Below, in pieces: positions 8,945 to 16,290 of a DNA stretch of 64,000 nucleotides. Position numbers and translations under genes: made by a program. The stretch comes from an uncultured Christensenellaceae bacterium (GTDB lineage: Bacteria; Bacillota; Clostridia; Christensenellales; Pumilibacteraceae). A model generated the notes under the pieces. The model saw only the letters and a program-made list of their open reading frames with translations, ran no database searches and was not told the DNA's origin. The stretch covers positions 124,001-188,000 of the forward strand of contig CAJUKG010000001.1 of assembly GCA_910586925.1 (NCBI GenBank), written 5' to 3'. How positions within the stretch are numbered: the stretch's first letter is position 1; every line of letters begins with the position of its first letter.

Positions 8945-9205
8945 GTCGCTTTTCACTCCGAAAAGAAAGTTCGATGCCTCGCGGCTTTTTGCTTACCGCG
9001 GGATCCGCGAGCGTCGCGCGACGCTCGAAGCGGCTGGGTATGCGCATTTTGGTATCTCGCGAAAATGCCGTTGACGGCAAGCATTTTCGCTTCTTCAATC
9101 ATATAACGGAATATACCGCCTGCCCGAACGGCGGGCTTTGGCGGCATAAGCCGTTACTAATAAATGCGAATTTTGACGGTTTAGAACAAAAAAGAGGAAA
9201 AAACG
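8945..9205. other. Structured intergenic spacer between desulfurase-like and DUF3343 genes
   Basis: The 261-bp divergent spacer has three inverted repeats: a perfect 20-bp palindrome (cgagcgtcgc / gcgacgctcg, 9008-9027), a long imperfect hairpin gaaaatgccgt...acggc-aagc-attttc (9061-9088), and a 5-bp GC stem gcccg/cgggc (9122-9136). It also contains the ribosome site agagga of the DUF3343 gene. No known riboswitch or T-box was recognised. A 64-codon minus-strand frame crosses it but lacks support. Confidence 0.5.
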
Positions 9206-9475
9206 ATGGAATACATTTTTTCGTTCGGATCGAGAAACAGCGCGTTTCGGTTCGCCGACGCGGTTGCCGCCGCGGGCGGCAAAACGCGAATGGTGAACGC
9301 GCCTATACGCACGGGGTCGGGCTGTTCGCTCGCCGTCGCGTGCGCGGACTACTCGCTTTGCCGCGACGTTCTCGGACGCGGGCACTACGCATACCTGCGC
9401 ACGGTGTATTCGTTCGACGGGAGGGACTATACGCAAATTTTCGATATTAACCCGAACAACGCATATGACGCGTGA
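9206..9475 (+). CDS. DUF3343 putative Se/S carrier-like protein
   Basis: 89 aa. The sequence has the DUF3343 layout: a short beta strand and helix (YIFSFGSRNSAFRFADAV), a second strand ending in a PIRTGSGCSLAVACAD loop, and a C-terminal HYAYLRTVYSFDG segment. Three cysteines (GCSL, VACAD, SLCRD) are available for persulfide or metal binding. Members of this family are thought to carry sulfur or selenium and frequently neighbour class V aminotransferases, as here (divergent at 7823-8944). The start is supported by agaggaaaaaacg. Its exact function is unproven. Confidence 0.75.
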   Translation: MEYIFSFGSRNSAFRFADAVAAAGGKTRMVNAPIRTGSGCSLAVACADYSLCRDVLGRGHYAYLRTVYSFDGRDYTQIFDINPNNAYDA

Positions 9476-9613
9476 TGCGGGCTGCGTGCGGCGCGGCGAC
9501 CGGTCATGCAGGAGGGTCTACACTCCCGTCATTGCCTTGCCGCCTGTTACCCGCCTGCCACGTCATCTGCGCTGCCGTGCTCTTGATATTTATAACTAAT
9601 AGATTGATTTGTG

Positions 9614-9642
9614 TTTACTTTTTTTTCGGAGTGTGGTACAAT
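9614..9642 (+). promoter_or_regulatory. Promoter of nth, leaderless geometry
   Basis: TTTACT (9614-9619), 17-bp spacer, TACAAT (9637-9642). Only 6 nt separate the -10 box from ATG 9649, so the transcript is predicted to begin at the start codon; no Shine-Dalgarno site is present. Confidence 0.7.
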
Positions 9643-9648
9643 ATCCGT

Positions 9649-10284
9649 ATGGGACTTGTGGATACACTCAAAACAACATATCCCGAAGCGACTTGCGAGC
9701 TTGTTTACGGCAGCGATTTCGAACTGCTCATTGCCGTTATTTTGAGCGCGCAGTGCACGGACAAGCGTGTCAATGCGGTTACCGAAGAATTGTTCCGCGT
9801 CGCGAACACGCCCGAAGCGTTTTGCGCCATGCCGCTCGAAGAACTCGAGGACCGTATTCGCAGTTGCGGACTGTATAAGAACAAAGCTGCGAATATCAAG
9901 CGTTGTTGCGAAATGCTCGTCGAAAAATTCGGCGGCGACGTGCCTCGTACGATGAGCGAGCTGATAACGCTTCCCGGCGTCGGGCGAAAGACCGCTAACG
10001 TCATGCTGTCCGTCGCGTTCGACGTTCCCGCGATCGCGGTCGATACCCATGTTTTTCGCGTCGCGCACAGGCTGGGACTGTCGGTCGGGAATACGCCCGA
10101 CGAGGTGGAACGCGATCTTTGCGCGGCGTTCGATCCGCGAGATTATCGCGACGTGCATTTTTTGTTTATACGTCACGGCAGGGATTGCTGTCACGCGCGA
10201 AAACCGGACTGCGAAAACTGTTCGGTGGGAGAATTTTGCGCCGACTTGCAGGCGCGTAGCCGCAATGCGGCGATCCGAAAATAG
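9649..10284 (+). CDS. nth: Endonuclease III
   Basis: 211 aa, normal length. It is a base-excision-repair glycosylase/AP lyase acting on oxidised pyrimidines. The helix-hairpin-helix LPGVGRKTANVML contains the catalytic lysine and VDTHVFRVAHRLGL the catalytic aspartate. The C-terminal [4Fe-4S] ligands follow the C-x6-C-x2-C-x5-C spacing (CHARKPDCENCSVGEFC). ATG 9649 is chosen because family similarity begins there. The -10 box ends 6 nt upstream, implying a leaderless mRNA. It is followed 15 bases later by obgE. Confidence 0.97.
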   Translation: MGLVDTLKTTYPEATCELVYGSDFELLIAVILSAQCTDKRVNAVTEELFRVANTPEAFCAMPLEELEDRIRSCGLYKNKAANIKRCCEMLVEKFGGDVPRTMSELITLPGVGRKTANVMLSVAFDVPAIAVDTHVFRVAHRLGLSVGNTPDEVERDLCAAFDPRDYRDVHFLFIRHGRDCCHARKPDCENCSVGEFCADLQARSRNAAIRK

Positions 10285-10299
10285 TTAGGTAGTTGTTAT

Positions 10300-11550
10300 A
10301 TGTTTACCGACAGAGCGAAAATTTATATAAAAGCGGGCGACGGCGGTGATGGCTGTACGTCGTTCTATACCGAGAAATACGTGCCGAACGGCGGTCCCGA
10401 CGGCGGCGACGGCGGCAACGGCGGCAGCGTCGTTTTTGCGGTCAACCCTCAATCCGCGTCGCTTTCGGAGTTCAGATTCGGCAAGCATTACCGTGCCGAA
10501 AACGGCGGCAACGGCGCGGGCAAAAACCGTCACGGCAAATCGGGCGCGGACCTCGTGCTCAAAGTGCCGCGCGGTACCGTCGTGCGCGACGCCGAGAGCG
10601 GCGGCATAATCGCCGATATGTATTACGAAACCGATCGCGTGGAAGTGCTCCGCGGCGGTATCGGCGGCAAGGGCAACGCGAGGTTCAAGTCGTCGCGGCG
10701 TCAGGCTCCCGGGTTCAGTCAGAAAGGCGAGCCGACAAAAGAACGGGCGGTGATACTCGAACTCAAGACGATCGCCGACGTGGGGCTTGTGGGGCTTCCA
10801 AACGCGGGCAAGTCCACATTGCTTTCGGTGCTCACGCGTGCAAACCCCAAGATCGCGAGCTATCCGTTCACCACGCTTTCGCCCAATCTCGGCGTGTGTT
10901 ATACGGACACCGATTCGTTCACCGTCGCCGACATTCCCGGGCTTATAGAAGGCGCGGCGGACGGCGCGGGACTCGGACACCATTTCTTGCGGCATATCGA
11001 CCGCACGCGGCTTATAGTCCACGTCGTCGATATAGCGACGGACGGCGACGCCGTTTCCGATTACAACGCGGTGAACGCCGAGCTTTTCAAATACAACCCC
11101 GAACTTAAAAACGTGCCGCAGCTTATCGCGCTCAACAAGATAGAGTGCGCGGACGCGGAGAAGATCGCGGCATTCCGGAAAGCGGTGAAGGGCGAGATCT
11201 ACGAGATAAGCGGCGTTGCGCACATGGGCTTGCAACCGCTTACAGCCGCAATCGAGCGGGTGCTTAAAACTCTGCCGCCGCCCGAACCTATCAAGTTCGA
11301 GCCGTTCACTTACGAGGAAGCCGATCCCGATTCGTACACTATAGAACGCGACGACGCTGGCGTGTTCGTGCTCGGCGGCGCGCTTATAGAAAAGCTTGCG
11401 CGGTCGGTCGTTCTCGACGATCGCGACAGCTTCATGTATTTTCAACGCCGTCTGGATATGAGCGGAGTTACGAAAGCTCTCAAGAAAGCGGGCATCGAGG
11501 ACGGAGATATCGTCAGAATTTTAGACACCGAATTTACTTACGGAGAATAG
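10300..11550 (+). CDS. obgE: Obg/CgtA GTPase
   Basis: 416 aa. The glycine-rich Obg fold is visible at residues 1-157 (KAGDGGDGCTSF, GGPDGGDGGNGG, VPRGTVVRD, GGKGNARF). The G domain follows: GLPNAGKSTLL (G1), the FTTL switch, DIPGLIEGA (G3) and NKIE (G4). A C-terminal OCT domain (~345-416) is typical of Gram-positive Obg. Obg binds the 50S subunit and acts in ribosome assembly and stress response. Only 1 base separates it from the fused NadD-YqeK-RsfS gene, which links two ribosome-associated factors in one operon. Confidence 0.97.
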   Translation: MFTDRAKIYIKAGDGGDGCTSFYTEKYVPNGGPDGGDGGNGGSVVFAVNPQSASLSEFRFGKHYRAENGGNGAGKNRHGKSGADLVLKVPRGTVVRDAESGGIIADMYYETDRVEVLRGGIGGKGNARFKSSRRQAPGFSQKGEPTKERAVILELKTIADVGLVGLPNAGKSTLLSVLTRANPKIASYPFTTLSPNLGVCYTDTDSFTVADIPGLIEGAADGAGLGHHFLRHIDRTRLIVHVVDIATDGDAVSDYNAVNAELFKYNPELKNVPQLIALNKIECADAEKIAAFRKAVKGEIYEISGVAHMGLQPLTAAIERVLKTLPPPEPIKFEPFTYEEADPDSYTIERDDAGVFVLGGALIEKLARSVVLDDRDSFMYFQRRLDMSGVTKALKKAGIEDGDIVRILDTEFTYGE

Positions 11551-11551
11551 T

Positions 11552-13171
11552 ATGGAAAACAAAAAGACCAAGATCGCCGTGTTCGGCGGAAGTTTCGACC
11601 CAATCACTTTCGCGCACGTCGACATCGTAAAAAACCTCGAACGAAAGTTCGACGGAGTGATCGTCGTGCCGTCGGGAATTTCTCCGTTCAAGACGGAGGC
11701 ACTCGGCGTCGCCGACGGCAAGGTGCGGCTCAAGCTGTGCAAGCGAGTTTTCGCGTCCGAAAAGACGACGGTCAACGGCTGCGAAGTGAAGCGCGGCGGG
11801 GTAAGCTATTCGTCGGATACGGCGAAGGCACTCGCGAAGAAGATGAAAGACGCTTCGCTTTTTTGGGTGATCGGCAGCGAGGAGGTTGCGAGATTGCACG
11901 AGTGGCACGATATAGACGCGCTCAAAACGCTCGTGACGTTCTACGTAGTGCCGCGACCCGGATTCGTGCCCGCCGCCGACGTATTGTCCGCGCTCAAGAA
12001 GCGCAAAATCAAAATCAAGTTCGCGCCGTTCACGGGTATCGACTGCTCGTCCACCGAGGTGAAAATCGACCTTGCGTTCGGTAAGCCGAACAAGTATATG
12101 CCGAGCGAGGTGTATGCGCACGTGTTAAAGACGGGCGACTTCGATCCGTATGCGCGGTACGCTGACAAACTGTACGAATACCGCAACGATTACAGACGCA
12201 TCGAGCACAGTTACCGCACCGCGATCCGCGGCGCGGAGCTTGCCAAACTGTACGGCGGAAACGTTACCGACGCCGTTATCGCCTGTATCCTGCACGACGT
12301 CGGAAAAGCGGTGACGAAAGAAAAACTCGACGCGGCGGACGATTTTTCGGAGTATCCGCTTCCCACCGCGCACGCGCCGATCGGCGGGCTTATCGTAAAG
12401 AAGGAGTTCCCCGAACTCGGCGACGAGATCGCACGCGCGATAACGGTGCACTCGACGGGGGACGAGAAAATGACGTTGCTCGACGAAATAGTGTATCTCG
12501 CCGATAAAACGGAGTCGGGCAGGAACTATCCGTCGCTCGAAAAAATGCGGTTCCTTTGCGAGTACGACAGGAATATCGCAATGCGCGAAGCTCTTGCCGA
12601 AATAGCGAAACTCGAAAGCTCGGGCGATTGCGTGTTCTCGCGTCGCGCGCTCGAATACTATACCGATAAATGCGGCGGCGCGGTTGTTCCCGAAATGCCC
12701 GCGAACGAAAAGTACGCGGTCCCCGCGCAAGCGAAATCGACCGAAAAAGCCGTCGACGTCGCGACCGAAAAACAGCCGCCCGCACCGAAAAACGACAAGA
12801 GGAGCGAAAAACGCGAAAACGACGGCGCGTACGCTATAGCGCATGCTGTTGCCGAAGAATTAAGCAAACACAAGGCATACAACATAGATATTATCTCGCT
12901 CGAGGGCAAGACGATAATAGCCGATTATTTCGTAATAGCTTCGGCTACCTCGACGACAGCAGTTCGCGCGCTTACCGATTACGTCGAGGACAGGCTTAAA
13001 AAGCAGTTCGATATAGACCCCAACAAGCGCGATATGGACAGGGAATGGGTCGCGCTCGATTACGGCGATATAATCGTGCACATATTCACCGACCGCACCC
13101 GCGAGTTCTACAATATAGAACGTCTGTGGGCGGACAGCACGGTGAAGAACGTCGAGCGGTACGAGGATTAG
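11552..13171 (+). CDS. NadD-YqeK-RsfS triple fusion: nicotinate-nucleotide adenylyltransferase, HD phosphohydrolase, ribosome silencing factor
   Basis: A single uninterrupted 539-aa frame joins three proteins that are separate in Bacillus subtilis. Residues ~6-195 are NadD: GGSFDPITFAH (12-22) is the nucleotidyltransferase motif and SSTEVK (166-171) the C-terminal block; it makes NaAD from NaMN and ATP. Residues ~205-375 are a YqeK-type HD domain (His219, His248-Asp249 in CILHDVGKA), a family that hydrolyses Ap4A symmetrically. A charged Ala/Pro/Lys linker (~376-423) leads to RsfS (~424-535), shown by DYFVIASA, REWVALDYGDIIVHIF and FYNIERLWAD. RsfS binds uL14 and blocks subunit joining. The start has ggagaat upstream. 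Confidence 0.93.
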   Translation: MENKKTKIAVFGGSFDPITFAHVDIVKNLERKFDGVIVVPSGISPFKTEALGVADGKVRLKLCKRVFASEKTTVNGCEVKRGGVSYSSDTAKALAKKMKDASLFWVIGSEEVARLHEWHDIDALKTLVTFYVVPRPGFVPAADVLSALKKRKIKIKFAPFTGIDCSSTEVKIDLAFGKPNKYMPSEVYAHVLKTGDFDPYARYADKLYEYRNDYRRIEHSYRTAIRGAELAKLYGGNVTDAVIACILHDVGKAVTKEKLDAADDFSEYPLPTAHAPIGGLIVKKEFPELGDEIARAITVHSTGDEKMTLLDEIVYLADKTESGRNYPSLEKMRFLCEYDRNIAMREALAEIAKLESSGDCVFSRRALEYYTDKCGGAVVPEMPANEKYAVPAQAKSTEKAVDVATEKQPPAPKNDKRSEKRENDGAYAIAHAVAEELSKHKAYNIDIISLEGKTIIADYFVIASATSTTAVRALTDYVEDRLKKQFDIDPNKRDMDREWVALDYGDIIVHIFTDRTREFYNIERLWADSTVKNVERYED

Positions 13172-13175
13172 TCTT

Positions 13176-14063
13176 TTGCAATTCGAAGCGGACATAATCA
13201 AAGCGTTGCAACACGCGTCGAACGGTTTTACCGACGCGGTGTTCCTCGGCATTTCGCAGTTCGGTACCGAACTGTTGTTCCTCGTCGTCGCGGTAGTGCT
13301 GTATTGGTGCATAGACAAACGCTATGCGTACAAGTTTTTCAACGTGTACATTCTCGGCGTCGCCGTCAATAATTTTCTCAAGCTCGGCTTTCGTCGCACC
13401 CGTCCGTTCGAGGCGTACCCGCACGAAGTAAAAAGCATAGGCGATCCCGAAACGACGTATTCTTTCCCGTCGGGGCATACCGAAAGCATTGCGTCCGTTT
13501 CGACGATGCTCTCGCTCGAGTACGGCAAAAAGCATAAAGTCGTGCCCGTCGTGTGCGGGTGCGTGACGGTGCTCGTCATGGTTTCGCGCATGTTTCTCGG
13601 ACAGCACTATCTGTCCGACGTGTTTTGCGGGCTTACCGTCGGCGTGTTCTGCGCCATAGCGTTTACCATGGTGCTCGAACTGTTCGGCGACAAAGAGGAA
13701 TGGTTCGTCGTGCCCGCCGCGGTGCTGTCGGTCGTGTTGATCTCCGTTCTCGCGGGACAGGGTATGCTGTCGAGTCCGAGCGGCGGCGATATACTCAAGG
13801 GCGTGGGCGCGTTCGTCGCGTTCGACATAGGCTATTTCGTGGAAAAACGTTGGGTGCGGTACGATGTGAAAGAAAACCGCATATGGTGGAAAATCGCGAT
13901 AAAACTCGCAATAGGGCTGGGCGTCGCGCTCGGAATACAGCAGGGATTTAAGCTGTTTTTGCCGCAAAACATAACCATGCTGTATTGCTTTTTGCGGTAC
14001 TTCGTGCTCGCGGCATGGGTGGCGGTCGCCGCGCCCGCTATTTTCAAAGCGGCAAAGATTTAG
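13176..14063 (+). CDS. PAP2-family membrane phosphatase
   Basis: 295 aa integral membrane protein with about six membrane segments. All three phosphatidic-acid-phosphatase-2 motifs are present: KLGFRRTRP, SFPSGHTES and SRMFLGQHYLSD. It probably dephosphorylates a lipid phosphate such as undecaprenyl pyrophosphate or phosphatidic acid at the membrane; the substrate cannot be told. The start is a TTG with gagg 9 bases upstream; no ATG fits. It begins 4 bases after the fusion gene, so it belongs to the same operon and is followed by tsaE. Confidence 0.9.
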   Translation: MQFEADIIKALQHASNGFTDAVFLGISQFGTELLFLVVAVVLYWCIDKRYAYKFFNVYILGVAVNNFLKLGFRRTRPFEAYPHEVKSIGDPETTYSFPSGHTESIASVSTMLSLEYGKKHKVVPVVCGCVTVLVMVSRMFLGQHYLSDVFCGLTVGVFCAIAFTMVLELFGDKEEWFVVPAAVLSVVLISVLAGQGMLSSPSGGDILKGVGAFVAFDIGYFVEKRWVRYDVKENRIWWKIAIKLAIGLGVALGIQQGFKLFLPQNITMLYCFLRYFVLAAWVAVAAPAIFKAAKI

Positions 14064-14070
14064 AGGCGTT

Positions 14071-14502
14071 ATGGAACGATCTGCGAAGAATGTATATCGG
14101 ATCGCAAGCCCCGAACAAATGGCGGAGCTTGGCGAAAAACTCGGCAAGCGACTTGCGGGCGGCGACGTCGTTCTGCTTACGGGCGAGCTCGGTGCGGGTA
14201 AGACCGTGTTTTGCAAAGGCATTGCGCGCGCGCTCGGCATAAAGTCCGCCGTCGTGTCGCCGACTTTTACCATTATGAACGAATACATGGGCAATTCCAA
14301 GTTTTGCCATTTCGACGCGTATCGGCTGGAGGATGCGGACGAAGCGTACGGCGCGGGACTTACCGATTTTATCGGCAACGAAAACTGCGTGTGCGCGGTG
14401 GAATGGTGGGAGCGTATCCCCGAACTGTTCGAGGGGTGCAACGTGATACACGTCAAGATAGAAAAGACGGGCGATTTTTCGCGCGAGGTGACTTTTTCAT
14501 GA
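14071..14502 (+). CDS. tsaE: tRNA t6A biosynthesis ATPase TsaE
   Basis: 143 aa P-loop ATPase needed for threonylcarbamoyl-adenosine at position 37 of ANN-decoding tRNAs. The Walker A motif is GELGAGKTVF; VVSPTFTIMNEY and CHFDAYRLEDADE are the family-specific blocks, and the conserved VEWWERIPE stands near the end. It overlaps tsaB by ATGA (14499-14502), so the two partners are translationally coupled. TsaD, the catalytic partner, is not in this window. Confidence 0.95.
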   Translation: MERSAKNVYRIASPEQMAELGEKLGKRLAGGDVVLLTGELGAGKTVFCKGIARALGIKSAVVSPTFTIMNEYMGNSKFCHFDAYRLEDADEAYGAGLTDFIGNENCVCAVEWWERIPELFEGCNVIHVKIEKTGDFSREVTFS

Positions 14503-15116
14503 ATTATTTGCTTATAGATACCGCGTGCGGTACGCGTGGCGTAATAGAATACGGCGGTACCGTGCACTACGCGGAGAACACCGTAGGATCGGGGTCGGAA
14601 GCACTCATGCCGCTCATCGACGGTCTGCTGAAAAAAGCGGGGATAACTCTTGCCGATCTCGATATTTTGGGCGCGTGCGTCGGACCGGGATCGTTTACGG
14701 GATTGCGCATAGGGCTTGCGACGGTAAAGACAGTCTGTTACGCGCTCGGCAAGCGGTGCTTCGCCGTCAACAACCTGCGGCTTTATTCATATAATAATAA
14801 CGGCGGCAAAACGATCGCGATAGCCGATGCGGGCAATAAAGTTTGCTATATAGCGGCGTACGACGGCGACGAGGAGATATCTCCGCCCGCGTGCGTCACC
14901 CTCGACGACGCGAAAGCGTTCGTAGCGGCGCACTCGGATTTCGCGGTGTCTACCGATACGAAGCTCGCTTCGGCGTTCGGCGGCAAAGCGGGTGCGGGCG
15001 AACGCGAACTCGTGCTCGCGGCGCACAAGGCGTTCGGGAACGGCATTGACCAAAAAGACTTATTGCCGCTGTACATCAGAAAGGCGCAACCGGAGCGAGG
15101 CGCGGGCGATCTATGA
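14499..15116 (+). CDS. tsaB: tRNA t6A biosynthesis scaffold protein TsaB
   Basis: 205 aa, slightly short for the family. It has the ASKHA-type N-terminus YLLIDTACGTRG and the diagnostic GACVGPGSFTGLRIGLATVK. It dimerises with TsaD and bridges to TsaE in t6A synthesis. The ATG at 14499 overlaps the tsaE stop, and its own stop overlaps the rimI start at 15113 (ATGA), giving a fully coupled tsaE-tsaB-rimI block as in many bacteria. Confidence 0.95.
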   Translation: MNYLLIDTACGTRGVIEYGGTVHYAENTVGSGSEALMPLIDGLLKKAGITLADLDILGACVGPGSFTGLRIGLATVKTVCYALGKRCFAVNNLRLYSYNNNGGKTIAIADAGNKVCYIAAYDGDEEISPPACVTLDDAKAFVAAHSDFAVSTDTKLASAFGGKAGAGERELVLAAHKAFGNGIDQKDLLPLYIRKAQPERGAGDL

Positions 15117-15556
15117 CGGAGCGCGGTATCGTCATTCGCGACGCGACGGCGGACGACGCGCGGGAAATATTTGCGCTCGAGAAAAGGTATATAGACTGTC
15201 CGTGGACGGCGGAGCAGATCGCCGCCGAAACGGTAGCGGACGGGTGTGTGTTTCTCGTCGCGACGGCGGACGGCGGTCCCGTCGGGTACGTATCATGCGA
15301 AGTGATAGCGGGCGAGTGCGAGATAGCGAACGTCGCGGTCGCCGAAGAATACAGACGGCGCGGTATCGGCGCAAAACTGTTTGACAGGCTTTTGTCGGAA
15401 GCGAAAAAACGGGGCGCGGAAAAAGCGTTCCTGCTCGTTCGCGAGGACAATGCGGCGGCGATCGGGCTTTACCGTAAGCTCGGGTTTACAGTCGTCGGGG
15501 AGCGAAAGAATTACTATAATACGAAAAATGCTCTTATTATGAGTAAATCCATGTAG
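15113..15556 (+). CDS. rimI: Ribosomal-protein-alanine N-acetyltransferase RimI
   Basis: 147 aa GNAT acetyltransferase. ANVAVAEEYRRRGIGAKLFDRLL is the acetyl-CoA (R/Q-x-x-G-x-G/A) region and GLYRKLGFTVVGERKNYY the C-terminal RimI signature. In Escherichia coli, RimI acetylates the N-terminus of S18; its position after tsaB is a very common arrangement. Translation is coupled by ATGA overlap with tsaB. No terminator is evident before the hydrolase gene. Confidence 0.92.
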   Translation: MTERGIVIRDATADDAREIFALEKRYIDCPWTAEQIAAETVADGCVFLVATADGGPVGYVSCEVIAGECEIANVAVAEEYRRRGIGAKLFDRLLSEAKKRGAEKAFLLVREDNAAAIGLYRKLGFTVVGERKNYYNTKNALIMSKSM

Positions 15557-15585
15557 CACAAGTATTTCTTTCGAGGTGATTGCTT

Positions 15586-16287
15586 TTGAAACTTTCGGCG
15601 GGCGGTATCGAACTCGAGTGCGAGCGAAGCGTCGGCGGCGATCCGACGGTGCTGTTCCTGCACGGCTGGGGCGGCGACATAACGTCGTTCGCGGCGGCGG
15701 CGGGCGATGCGGCGGCATGGGGAGCTTCTTGCGTGCGCCTCGCGTTCCCGCCCGTCGTGCCGAGCAATTTCGGCATTTACGACTATGCCGCGTGCGTGAA
15801 AGAGGCGATAAAAATTCTCGGCTTGCGTCGGCTCGCTATCGTCGGGCACAGCTTCGGCGGACGGGTCGCGCTTCTTCTCGCGGCGGAAGGACTTTGCGAA
15901 AAACTCGTGCTCGCGGCGGCGGCGGGAATGAAGCCGCGACCGAGCATAAAGCGTGCGATAAAGATCGCGCGGTACAAATCGGCGAAAAAACACGGCAAAC
16001 CCCTTGACGGATTCGGTTCCGTCGATTATAATAATCTCGGGGACGGAATGCGCGAGGTGTTCGTGCGCGTCGTGAACACTCATCTCGAAAAGGTCTTGCC
16101 GTACGTGACATGCCCGACGCTGTTGTATTGGGGCAGGTCCGACCGCGATACTCCGCCGTATATGGCGAAGCGGCTATGCCGCGGTATTGCGGGAAGTCGG
16201 CTCGTTCTGACCGACGGAGGGCACTTTGCGTATCTGCAAAACCGCTTCGGGTTCGCCGAAGAACTGAAAAAATTTGTTTTGGATTGA
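15586..16287 (+). CDS. Alpha/beta hydrolase fold protein
   Basis: 233 aa. It shows HGWGGD (oxyanion hole), GHSFGGRVA (nucleophile serine elbow), WGRSDRDTP (acid) and GGHFAY (histidine), so a complete serine-hydrolase triad. No signal peptide. The start is TTG 15586: cgaggtga sits 7-8 bases upstream, while the earlier TTG at 15580 is too close. The next gene (membrane MurF-like ligase) begins 3 bases after its stop, so the two are almost certainly co-expressed and may act together in envelope metabolism (inference). Substrate unknown. Confidence 0.85.
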   Translation: MKLSAGGIELECERSVGGDPTVLFLHGWGGDITSFAAAAGDAAAWGASCVRLAFPPVVPSNFGIYDYAACVKEAIKILGLRRLAIVGHSFGGRVALLLAAEGLCEKLVLAAAAGMKPRPSIKRAIKIARYKSAKKHGKPLDGFGSVDYNNLGDGMREVFVRVVNTHLEKVLPYVTCPTLLYWGRSDRDTPPYMAKRLCRGIAGSRLVLTDGGHFAYLQNRFGFAEELKKFVLD

Positions 16288-16290
16288 ATT

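Noticed and set aside
8953..9147. 64-codon minus-strand frame in the spacer upstream of the desulfurase-like gene
   Set aside because: No ribosome site, basic low-complexity product, and it runs over three inverted repeats.
9472..9648. Longer N-terminus for endonuclease III starting at 9472
   Set aside because: Family similarity begins at ATG 9649, the extension has no ribosome site and crosses the promoter.
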